Shown one piece after another: positions 47,728 to 56,234 of a stretch of 64,000 bases of DNA. Both the position numbers and the translations under genes were made by a program. Each line of letters opens with the position of its first letter. Position 1 is the first letter of the stretch. The notes beneath the pieces are model-generated. The model saw only the letters and a program-made list of their open reading frames with translations. It searched no databases and had not been told where the DNA came from. Source of the stretch: Bradyrhizobium icense (GTDB lineage Bacteria > Pseudomonadota > Alphaproteobacteria > Rhizobiales > Xanthobacteraceae); the NCBI RefSeq assembly GCF_001693385.1, contig NZ_CP016428.1, positions 620,001 to 684,000 of the forward strand, in the 5' to 3' direction.

Positions 47728-47758
47728 ACGAATGCGCGCGCACGCTCTCGCCATCCCG

Positions 47759-49549
47759 CTACGCCGCACGGCGATAATGGGAAGATCGGCGAAGGAAAGC
47801 GAGGCCGTCGATTTTCTGCATGCTCGACTTCACCCGCGGATAGGTTGCCTCAATAGTTCGGAAAAGAGGTAAACCGGGGAGCCCGACATCCTGTTTGTTG
47901 CCATATGGACCCATAACGGGAACAGCAACGACCGGTTCGCTAGGCAATATGCGGCTCAACAGCGCCCCAAATCCATCTCGTGCTTCGTAAGCTGTAACTT
48001 GGCGGTTTACGAATTGCAGTTCGGAAAAGATCATTGTCGCTATTTCCCGCCTCTCATTGTCGAGTGCATGTCGGAAGTACATCCCGGCATTCTTCACCAA
48101 CTCCGAGAAGGTAAGGATGCATTTCAACATTTCCGGAACGCTTTCTGCGTAAATCGCAATTTCTGCACTTATCCCAGCCAGCTTCGCCTCCAATCGATCC
48201 TTCTCAGTTTCGATGGCGTTGGCATTCATCGCACCGGTCCGCAGCAGTGTAATTTTGTTTTGGGCAATATAGTCAAGGTCCGCAATGACGGAGCGCTGCT
48301 TGCCTTGGAGATCGCTGAGTGTCCGGTTCCTTTCGTCGGAAAGTTTTTTCAACTCCGTCTTTGAGCCGCTCTCGATTTCCGCGAGCTCCTGATCAGAGAG
48401 ATATATTTTGTCCATGATTATTTGTATCGCGGCCGAAATTTCAGGTTCGCTCAGGTTTGGGTCGCGATTGGCACATCCTTCTTTACAGCGGCTTCTATAG
48501 TAGATGATGCCCTTTTGAATATATGGCGAATACAGCCGCCCGCATCCGCACCGCACAAGTCCTCTATACGTATAGAATGGTTCGTGCACATAATGCACGG
48601 ACACACGCTTCTTCCTTAGCATCGCCTGCACTTGGTGGAACGTTGCCGTGTCGATGAGGGCTTGATGGGCGGCACTGTCGACATAGGCATCACCAACCTT
48701 CACCTTCCCGATGTAAAAGGGATTCGGAAGCATATACTCAATTGTCTTATGGTCGACGGGACGAGCAATCTTCGGTAGCGATCCAATATCGATGTTGTCT
48801 GCTATCTCCGCACCAGTTCGTTTTCGGCGAGTCGGCTTTTTTCTAAGACCCTGCTCTTGCGCCCACTTCGCGAGCTGGCGAATGCTCCAATCGCCTGTAG
48901 CATACAGCTCAAAAATTCTTCTCACGGTCGGAGCGCGCTCGGGATCAATCGGCTTACTATCCGACCCTCTATCCAAATAGCCGATAGGGGCAGCGTACAT
49001 GCAGCGCCGCTCGGCGCGCAACTTTCTCTGCGCGTTCCGAACCTTCTCGCTTATACTCCGAGAGAAGTGTGTCGCAAACACACCATCGATATCTCTGTGC
49101 AATTCGCCGGAGCTTGTGCTGTCGTAGGTTGCCTCGGCAAAGCGGATGTCAGAGCCAATGCGCGTCAGCTTCTTAAGTATCAGATCGTCGTGCGGATTTC
49201 GGCTGGCTCTGTCCCAACATAGGAATATGACACCCTTCACCTTTCCGGCCTTTAGAACTTCGGCCAGCTTCAAGAATTTCGGGCGTAGCACCCGATATTG
49301 AACGGAGCCGTCGGGGAGAATGTCGAACTCGTTGTCCTCCTTAAATCCGGAATGGCTCTCATCGATTACCCCGCCACTGCAAAATCCAGGAATGGTGAGG
49401 TCCTTTGCAACCGGTAGATTCTGCCGCTCGGCGAATTCAAGGTTCCGCTGCCGTTGATACACGAGCGAGTTGCGCTGGTTCTCCGCATCGTCAGTGCTCT
49501 TGCGGTTATAGATGAGGTAAAGGTGTTTGAAGGTATCATTGATCTCCAT
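47759..49549 (-). CDS. Large serine recombinase (resolvase/integrase type)
   Basis: The protein has about 596 residues from ATG 49549. The catalytic serine is Ser18 in YLIYNRKSTDD; the resolvase domain continues with FLCWDRASRNPHDD and ISEKVRNAQRKL. A recombinase domain (RQLAKWAQEQGLRKKP), a zinc ribbon (CGCGRLYSP...RCKEGC) and a coiled coil follow. Other ATGs up to 49666 are open, but none has a clear ribosome binding site. Such enzymes integrate phages and islands, so it marks a nested element. I did not find its attachment sites. Confidence 0.88.
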   Translation of the reverse strand: MEINDTFKHLYLIYNRKSTDDAENQRNSLVYQRQRNLEFAERQNLPVAKDLTIPGFCSGGVIDESHSGFKEDNEFDILPDGSVQYRVLRPKFLKLAEVLKAGKVKGVIFLCWDRASRNPHDDLILKKLTRIGSDIRFAEATYDSTSSGELHRDIDGVFATHFSRSISEKVRNAQRKLRAERRCMYAAPIGYLDRGSDSKPIDPERAPTVRRIFELYATGDWSIRQLAKWAQEQGLRKKPTRRKRTGAEIADNIDIGSLPKIARPVDHKTIEYMLPNPFYIGKVKVGDAYVDSAAHQALIDTATFHQVQAMLRKKRVSVHYVHEPFYTYRGLVRCGCGRLYSPYIQKGIIYYRSRCKEGCANRDPNLSEPEISAAIQIIMDKIYLSDQELAEIESGSKTELKKLSDERNRTLSDLQGKQRSVIADLDYIAQNKITLLRTGAMNANAIETEKDRLEAKLAGISAEIAIYAESVPEMLKCILTFSELVKNAGMYFRHALDNERREIATMIFSELQFVNRQVTAYEARDGFGALLSRILPSEPVVAVPVMGPYGNKQDVGLPGLPLFRTIEATYPRVKSSMQKIDGLAFLRRSSHYRRAA

Positions 49550-49901
49550 AGGCAGTTGGATCAATTCTAGCATGTGTCGGAGCTTCGGCGTGCCCATCGT
49601 CGATGACGTAGCCTTCCGCAAGCAAGCGCGCGTGCACCCGCCGAAAGAGCTCAAGCAGCGCAACAAGTCTCTCGGTTTCGCTGCCAGATAGACAACGCCT
49701 AGATGAATCAGTCATGCCACAAGCTATCGCGAGCAGCGGATGTAAGGCAGAGGTGATACTTGGCCGTTATGGCAATAGGGCCGTAATTCGCCGCGCGGGG
49801 CATTTGTCGTAGGCCCAAACGCATGCTACGCAACGCAAGCCTGCGGTCTAAGTAGCGCATTCAATGCGTCGCCGACTCCAAGGTTGCTTGGGCCGTCCAA
49901 A
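49550..49901. other. Gap between the serine recombinase start and the nuclease-like gene
   Basis: About 350 bases with no supported gene. The recombinase promoter and perhaps one attachment site should be here. The region has moderate GC and a run (49700-49870) without clear hairpins. Confidence 0.4.
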
Positions 49902-50768
49902 CTAAATTCGGCTTTGATATGCGGCGCGCATCAACTCCAAAAGCAAGCCTCGATTTTTTAATAGATCATCGGCAACGACGGACAATCGGTAGGATTTGTA
50001 CGTCTCGTCATAGTCGAGCACCTCAATTCCCGACTGCTCTATCTTTGCATCTACTTCTTCAGTACGCGGCAGTCGAATTTCGACCCTGATGACTCTCTTC
50101 TTTGGCCTGAAAATCACAAAATTGAAGGGTTGGCCTGCTTTCGACAGCCCAATGTAGAACTTGTTGTATTTCAATTCGATCGACGGATCGATTTCTTGAA
50201 CGATCGCCAACAACTGGTCAGCAAGTTGCACCGTCGCCTTTGTCCCCTGCTTTTCCCAATAAGCTCTATCGGTCGGAGTCGCTTCCGCATCCTCGTCCTC
50301 GTCCACAAAGCCTCTGGACATCTCGTCCATCACTTTCGTGAAGACCAGGGTCGTGTGCTCACCAACCTTTAGCGCCTGCATCTGCAGCGCGATCAGCGGA
50401 ATGACCCCGTTGAAGAGCGACACAACATTTAAGAACCGGCTGGTAATATCCTCCGCAACGAGCACCGCGCAGTGCTCATACTGAGGGTAGCGCTTTCGCT
50501 CTATGTCCCAATACTCAATAGAACGGACGATGTGTGCTTCGTCCGTCGAACCCAGTTGGACTTCGACCTCATAACGGCGCTTCGTCTCTGGGTGCTGAAG
50601 AAGTAAATCCAGCCTACCGGCTCGGGGCTGTATCCGTTCCTTGTCGCGCAATACGAGAGCCCCCAGCCCGAGAATTTTTGGGTCGGACGCGATCAGGCCC
50701 TGCACCCACCTTTCGTTAAGCTCGGGATGGAGTTTGAGAGAAACGCGCTCAGCTTTCATAAAGCTCAT
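49902..50768 (-). CDS. PD-(D/E)xK nuclease-like protein
   Basis: The 288-residue protein has the arrangement GRLDLLLQHPETKRRYEVEVQLG, where Asp and the ExE/Q strand resemble a PD-(D/E)xK nuclease core (about residues 50-85). DEAHIVRSIEYWDIERKRYPQYEH follows. The second half (residues 165-288) is a separate domain that resembles DUF5655-like modules. ATG 50768 is used; a GTG five codons upstream is possible. Its position beside a type I restriction operon suggests a defence or modification-related role, but no substrate is known. Confidence 0.55.
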   Translation of the reverse strand: MSFMKAERVSLKLHPELNERWVQGLIASDPKILGLGALVLRDKERIQPRAGRLDLLLQHPETKRRYEVEVQLGSTDEAHIVRSIEYWDIERKRYPQYEHCAVLVAEDITSRFLNVVSLFNGVIPLIALQMQALKVGEHTTLVFTKVMDEMSRGFVDEDEDAEATPTDRAYWEKQGTKATVQLADQLLAIVQEIDPSIELKYNKFYIGLSKAGQPFNFVIFRPKKRVIRVEIRLPRTEEVDAKIEQSGIEVLDYDETYKSYRLSVVADDLLKNRGLLLELMRAAYQSRI

Positions 50769-51143
50769 ATCGTTGCGCCCCACGGCAAATCAGCCCGCTA
50801 TGTGAGCGTCCGGTGGTTAAACAAGGCTGAACGAAGGCCAGGGTAAGACGTATCGTCTCCCTTTTGCCTAACGAGAAGAAAATCCCGGTTCGATTCGTGC
50901 TGTTTGCCGTAAGCGGCAGCAAGGACGTTTGCCGTTTTTCCGCATGCATAAGCCCGATTGAGGATATCCTCAGGGGCTCGTCATCGCGAACCACTAGTTT
51001 TACCTGATGTGCAATTCCCGTTATGGAAGTCCTTTCCTGGCACGAAGCCGTGCCTGCCTTTTCAACCGCCAAGGCGCGATCCATGAGTCGCGAACTTGCA
51101 CCGGTTCGTCCAGTAACCCAGAGAGGAGTGTCGGGAGCTCCTG
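50769..51143. other. Gap between the nuclease-like gene and hsdR
   Basis: These 375 bases include an open frame on the minus strand (50749-51084), which I reject. No terminator with a T-run was found. The promoter of the nuclease-like gene should be at the left end. Confidence 0.45.
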
Positions 51144-53483
51144 TTACCGAGCCACATCGGCGTATAGGTATCTCTGAAAACCGATGAACGTATCCCGGAT
51201 CTTTGGTATGCCGCCAAGTTCGCGAGCGGCGTCACTAACAGCCCGGTACTTCAACTCAAGAAGCGGCGTCAGCTTGGATTGATCCAATTCTCCTACACCC
51301 TCCTTTATGTACTCGGCTAAGACGAAATCAAGGAACTCACGCAGCTTATGATCGCCATACTGTGCAAAGATAGTGCCTTTTCGAGTCTGCACGCGCTCCT
51401 CACGAGTGATCGGAGCAAGCGCGAACGCTATGTAGGCGAGTACGTCATATAGGTCGCTCTTCTCGGCGTCGATTAAGCGTCGAATCTCCGCAAGCTGCGC
51501 GTCTCCGAAGCCCTTCTCTGCTAACCCATCTAGCAGTGCTTTCCTCGTGCCAGGCTCGCTCCAGAGGGCTCTCAACTCATCCTCGTTTTTGAAGAGCGCG
51601 GGAAGCTCACCGAATAGACGCTCGATAAATTGCGCCGCAGACATGGGTTTGCCGTCAGCGCTCCAGAAACTGGTAGCCATCATGTGCTGGATCGTGCGTT
51701 CCTTGCCGTCAGCGAGTTTGATCTTCAGCTTCTGCTGACGGTTCGGCTCCTCGTCGCCGCCATCGTCGTCACGTGGCGCGGGCTCTTCTTCATCGCCTCT
51801 CGGTGGACGCGGTCGGGTTTCCTGCGGTTCTACCGGTTCTCCATCCCACTCCGGATCGTTGAAATGCTGGTAAGCCTTCACGAAGTCGTAAATCGTGAAA
51901 TAGTCCTTCCCTTCATACAGACGCGTCCCGCGGCCGATGATCTGCTTGAACTCGATCATCGAATTGACTGGTCGCATCAGAACGATATTGCGTATGTTGC
52001 GGGCATCGACGCCGGTTGAAAGCTTTTGAGACGTCGTCAGAATGGTCGGGATCGTCTTGTCGTTGTCTTGGAAATCCCGTAGGTGCTGATCGCCAAGCGC
52101 CCCATCTTCGGCAGTGACCCGCACGCAATAATTCGGGTCCTTGCTCTTCTTCATCTGGTTGATGAGATCACGCACCATCAGGGCATGCGCCTGTGTCGCG
52201 CAAAAGACGAGCGTCTTTTGACTTTGATCAATCTGATCCAGGAATAGCTTCACGCGATACTTTTCGCGCTCGGGTATGACGATCACTTTGTTGAAGTCGC
52301 TCTCAACATACCGCTTGCCCAGGACCACCTCACCCTCGACGATTGCATCGTCCGGGGTGTATGTATAGTCGTCCATCGTTGTGGCGATCTGCTTGACTTT
52401 AAACGGGGTCAAGAATCCGTCATTGATCCCTTCACGCAGCGAATAGGTATAGATCGGTTCTCCGAAGTACTTGTACGTATCGGCATTCGCTTTGCGCTTA
52501 GGCGTCGCGGTCAGCCCGAGCTGCACAGCAGGCTTGAAATACGTAAGAATTTCTCTCCACGTGCTTTCGTCGTTCGCACCGCCACGATGGCACTCATCGA
52601 TGATGATGAAGTCGAAGAAGTCCGGCGGATAGTCGCCAAAGTTAGGGGCCGGATTCCCATCAGAATCCGTGCCTGACATGAACGTTTGAAAAATCGTGAA
52701 GAAAACACTGCCGTTCTTTGGAACTCGCCCGTGCTTCCGAATAATCTCCGGATCGATACGGACTAGCGCCTTGTCTTCGAACGCAGCGAACGAGTTGAAA
52801 TCGTTGAAGGCCTGATTGGCCAGCCCATTTCGATCAGCCAGGAACAGAATACGCGGGCGCCGTGTCGGTTCGCCCGTTAGATTCCAACGGGCTTCAAACA
52901 ATTTCCACGCGATCTGGAATGCAATCGACGTCTTCCCCGTCCCGGTAGCCAGCGTCAAGAGCATCCGCTGCGATCCGGTGGCGATTCGCTCCAAGACCCG
53001 CTCTACAGCGATTTGCTGGTAATACCGGATTTCCCAGCTTCCGCCCTTGTCCGGGTACGGCACCCCGGCGAACCGGTCTCGCCAACCGTTTTGCTGCTCG
53101 TACGTCCGATTCCACAGCTCATCCGGACTTGGGAACGCAGGCACCTCGCCTTCGCCTCCCTCCCGCATATCAATTGCATAGATAGCCTTGCCGTTTGACG
53201 AGTACGCAAACCGGATCGACAGCTTGCCTGCATAATCCTTTGCTTGGCCGACTCCCTCGGTCAACTCCTCGTCCCACGCCTTTGCTTCTACGACGGCGAG
53301 CCTATGACTGCGGTACTCCAAGACATAATCGGCCTTCAGCGCCTTGCCACGCTTGCCATGCCCCTCTATTCGGCCCGGCGTGATGAAGAACTCTCGCCGG
53401 ATGCGGCTTCCTGCAATCACGCCCCAACCCGCAGTCTTCAACGCTGGATCAATATGTTCAGCTCTAGTTTCGGCTTCGTTCAT
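51144..53483 (-). CDS. hsdR: Type I restriction endonuclease, HsdR subunit
   Basis: The 779-residue subunit has an N-terminal nuclease region (ADYVLEYRSHRLAVVEAKAW, PD-ExK), then a helicase with Walker A LATGTGKTSIAF, DECH in IIIDECHRGG, LTATPKR and a motif VI IGRGTRLYEGKD. An acidic, Pro/Arg-rich insert (EPNRQQKLKIKLADG...) precedes the C-terminal assembly domain. It cuts DNA after ATP-driven translocation. It is the last gene of the operon, 9 bases after hsdS. Confidence 0.95.
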   Translation of the reverse strand: MNEAETRAEHIDPALKTAGWGVIAGSRIRREFFITPGRIEGHGKRGKALKADYVLEYRSHRLAVVEAKAWDEELTEGVGQAKDYAGKLSIRFAYSSNGKAIYAIDMREGGEGEVPAFPSPDELWNRTYEQQNGWRDRFAGVPYPDKGGSWEIRYYQQIAVERVLERIATGSQRMLLTLATGTGKTSIAFQIAWKLFEARWNLTGEPTRRPRILFLADRNGLANQAFNDFNSFAAFEDKALVRIDPEIIRKHGRVPKNGSVFFTIFQTFMSGTDSDGNPAPNFGDYPPDFFDFIIIDECHRGGANDESTWREILTYFKPAVQLGLTATPKRKANADTYKYFGEPIYTYSLREGINDGFLTPFKVKQIATTMDDYTYTPDDAIVEGEVVLGKRYVESDFNKVIVIPEREKYRVKLFLDQIDQSQKTLVFCATQAHALMVRDLINQMKKSKDPNYCVRVTAEDGALGDQHLRDFQDNDKTIPTILTTSQKLSTGVDARNIRNIVLMRPVNSMIEFKQIIGRGTRLYEGKDYFTIYDFVKAYQHFNDPEWDGEPVEPQETRPRPPRGDEEEPAPRDDDGGDEEPNRQQKLKIKLADGKERTIQHMMATSFWSADGKPMSAAQFIERLFGELPALFKNEDELRALWSEPGTRKALLDGLAEKGFGDAQLAEIRRLIDAEKSDLYDVLAYIAFALAPITREERVQTRKGTIFAQYGDHKLREFLDFVLAEYIKEGVGELDQSKLTPLLELKYRAVSDAARELGGIPKIRDTFIGFQRYLYADVAR

Positions 53484-53492
53484 AAGATTGTT

Positions 53493-54659
53493 CTACAGGT
53501 TTCCAGCGAACGCTTGGTGCAGCAATGACTTCTTCAGCGCCTCCAGAGCGGCCAGCTTTTGCTCGTAAATGTCTTCGAGATGTTGGGTCTCTTCGCTGAG
53601 TGCGTCCAATTTCGCAACGATTAGCTTCTGCTCACTCACTGAAGGGAATGGAAATCGCTCGTGCTCAAACGTACCCATATTGATGTTGGCCTGGGCACTT
53701 CCCTTCCCCAAGGCCTGGAGACGCGCTTTGAATGCCTGCAAAACGTATTCCACATAACCGACTTCCGCCTCTCTCGGATTTGGTACGACACCGATTACAC
53801 TGTCAGGGAAACACGCATCGAAACTGAGTATCGCTGTCTCAGCGATGTTAGCAGCAATCGTTATGCAAATTGTTCCCTTTGGCCATAGCTTGCTTTGCGC
53901 AAGGCCAGCCTCGCTGTAGGTTTGGGTATACTCGGTGATGTAATGTTCGGCATTTCGAATATCGCCGGTTTGAATAAATGGGTATTTGCCGCCATAAAGA
54001 TGTGGTGCATTTCGCGGGCGGTGCTTTGATTTACCGCGGCCGAAGGTTGTCGCGACCTCCTCCAACGTCTTCTCTTTCCATCCGTCGCCACGCTGAGTGA
54101 AAATGGATTGAAGCTGGCTATTGAAGATAGCCCGGGCATTTTGAAGGTTCTTCTCAGCGTTAGCTGCGGCAGTAGCAAGCCCTGCAAATGCCTCATCTAG
54201 TGAGCCGATTATCCGCTTCTGCTCATCCAGCGGCGGCATGACGAGTTCGAAGTTCGCAAGGGTCGAACCGGACACATTCGGAAACGTTGCGCCTGTACCC
54301 TTGCCATGAATTTCGTCTCGCCTCGAACTGACGAAGTAGTTCACCCACGGCTGATATTCGTGCGCCCGGATCGCGGCAACACCTCGCCCGACGCAAGCAT
54401 CAAATCCCGCAATGTTCATTCTCCCCGTGGTCGATCCCCGAACACACAAGATCAGGTCGCCCTTCTTACAAAGCTTCGTTGGTTGCGTGGTGAACTTCGA
54501 CCGAATCGTCTCACCGAAAGATTCATCGCTGAACTCGACCGGACCATTTATAAGCGGCACTCCTGCCCCTGTTGTGTTGTAACTATCACCATCGGGGCTC
54601 TGACCCATGATGATCTCACAGACGTCCCCAAGGCGTTTAATTGGCCATCCTTTCGTCAT
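53493..54659 (-). CDS. hsdS: Type I restriction specificity subunit HsdS
   Basis: The 388-residue protein has two target-recognition domains in tandem (about residues 1-150 and 200-350). Each is followed by a conserved helix (PPLDEQKRIIGSLDEAFAGL and PSVSEQKLIVAKLDALSEE), as in all HsdS proteins. It sets the DNA sequence recognised by the methylase and nuclease. Its start overlaps the hsdM stop by 4 bases. Confidence 0.95.
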   Translation of the reverse strand: MTKGWPIKRLGDVCEIIMGQSPDGDSYNTTGAGVPLINGPVEFSDESFGETIRSKFTTQPTKLCKKGDLILCVRGSTTGRMNIAGFDACVGRGVAAIRAHEYQPWVNYFVSSRRDEIHGKGTGATFPNVSGSTLANFELVMPPLDEQKRIIGSLDEAFAGLATAAANAEKNLQNARAIFNSQLQSIFTQRGDGWKEKTLEEVATTFGRGKSKHRPRNAPHLYGGKYPFIQTGDIRNAEHYITEYTQTYSEAGLAQSKLWPKGTICITIAANIAETAILSFDACFPDSVIGVVPNPREAEVGYVEYVLQAFKARLQALGKGSAQANINMGTFEHERFPFPSVSEQKLIVAKLDALSEETQHLEDIYEQKLAALEALKKSLLHQAFAGNL

Positions 54660-56140
54660 AGCAGCGCCTTGACGCTCTCAAGCACCTCCGCGCTCTCGGC
54701 GTCCAGCGCGGCGATTTCTTCCAGTATTTCCGTCGGGCTCCGGTGCGTCATTTCCTCGCCGCCATTCGGGTTCTTCACTGAGAGATCAAAGGTAGTCTGG
54801 TCAATTATCCTAGCGTCGACGCTCCAGCTCTTGGGTGAGTCGGTAAAGGCTGTTTGCAGCTCAACAAATTCGGCGAGATCCGCGTCGTTGAGCGGGTTGG
54901 TCTTTCCGAGATTTCGGCCGGGGTCGAGCCGGTAAAACCAGACCTTGCGGGTGGGCGCGCCTTTCTCAAAGAAGAGCACCACAGTCTTCACGCCAGCGCC
55001 CTGGAACGTGCCGCCGGGGCAGTCGAGCACGGTGTGCAGGTTGCAGCTTTCCAGAAGGAGCTTGCGCAGGCTGACGGAGGCGTTGTCGGTATTGCTGAGG
55101 AAGGTGTTCTTGATAACGATGCCGCCCCGTCCCCCGGCTTTTAACATCTTGATGAAGTGCTGGAGAAAGAGGAACGCGGTTTCACCGGTACGGATAGGAA
55201 AGTTCTGCTGGACTTCCTTGCGCTCTTTCCCGCCGAACGGGGGATTGGCTAGGACGACGTCGTAACGATCTTTATCTTGAACGTCGGCAAGGTTTTCCGA
55301 AAGCGTATTCGTGTGAATGATATTCGGTGCCTCGATCCCGTGCAGGATCATGTTCATGATGGCGATAACGTAGGCGAGCGACTTCTTTTCTTTGCCGTAA
55401 AAGGTTTTCGTTTGCAGGGTGTTCAGTTGGCTGGTGCTCAGCTTCCCCTTAATCAGATAGTCGTGTGCTTCACACAAAAAGCCTGCCGAACCAACCGCAC
55501 CGTCATAGATACGCTCTCCGATCCTTGGCTTTACGACTTGGATAATGGCGCGAATGAGGGGCCGGGGAGTGTAATACTCGCCGCCGTTGCGGCCAGCATT
55601 CCCCATCCTTTTGATCTTCTCTTCGTAAAGATGGGATAGCTCGTGTTTTTCTTGCTGTGATTGAAAGTGAAGTTCATCAACCAGTTCGAGCGCGTCTCGT
55701 AAGCTGTAACCGCTCTGGAACTTATTTTTTATCTCTCCAAAGATTTCCCCGATCTTATATTCGATCGTATCCGGGCCTTCAGCGCGCTGTTTGAAGCCGT
55801 GGAGGTACGGGAAAAGCTTGCCGTTGACGTATTCTATTAGATCGTCGCCCGTTAGCGCCTTGTCATGATCAAGAGATGCATCAGCCTTCTTGGGCGCAGC
55901 CCAAACGGACCACTGATGCTCCTTATCAATGATGAACTTGTACGGCTTTCCTTCAAGCTCGGCCTTGAGCGCACGTTCCTGCTCAAGATCATCGAGATAC
56001 TTGAGAAACAGCATCCATGAGGACTGTTCTGTGTAGTCCAGCTCGGTTGTGCAACCCGCCTCCTTCCAGAGCACATCATCGAGATTCTTGAATGTCTGCT
56101 CGAAGCGAGAACCGCCCCACGAGCGCGTGATTTCCAGCAT
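54656..56140 (-). CDS. hsdM: Type I DNA methyltransferase subunit HsdM
   Basis: The 494-residue N6-adenine methylase has the N-terminal helical region (FEQTFKNLDDVLWKEAG), the SAM-binding region with YDGAVGSAGFL, and the catalytic motif VLANPPFGG. ATG 56140 has GGGGGGAGA at a good distance; the frame opens 10 codons earlier at 56170 without a ribosome binding site. It is the methylase of the operon whose first gene is the RloC-like ATPase. Confidence 0.95.
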   Translation of the reverse strand: MLEITRSWGGSRFEQTFKNLDDVLWKEAGCTTELDYTEQSSWMLFLKYLDDLEQERALKAELEGKPYKFIIDKEHQWSVWAAPKKADASLDHDKALTGDDLIEYVNGKLFPYLHGFKQRAEGPDTIEYKIGEIFGEIKNKFQSGYSLRDALELVDELHFQSQQEKHELSHLYEEKIKRMGNAGRNGGEYYTPRPLIRAIIQVVKPRIGERIYDGAVGSAGFLCEAHDYLIKGKLSTSQLNTLQTKTFYGKEKKSLAYVIAIMNMILHGIEAPNIIHTNTLSENLADVQDKDRYDVVLANPPFGGKERKEVQQNFPIRTGETAFLFLQHFIKMLKAGGRGGIVIKNTFLSNTDNASVSLRKLLLESCNLHTVLDCPGGTFQGAGVKTVVLFFEKGAPTRKVWFYRLDPGRNLGKTNPLNDADLAEFVELQTAFTDSPKSWSVDARIIDQTTFDLSVKNPNGGEEMTHRSPTEILEEIAALDAESAEVLESVKALL

Positions 56141-56234
56141 CCGCTTCTCCCCCCGACCAACCTGAGTCATAATGATTCAGATTAGCATACGATAGTTATT
56201 TGTTCGTCCAGTGTGCAACTTTTGCCGGACTCCG

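Noticed and set aside
50749..51084. 111-residue minus-strand frame
   Set aside because: No ribosome binding site or family; it overlaps the start of the nuclease-like gene.
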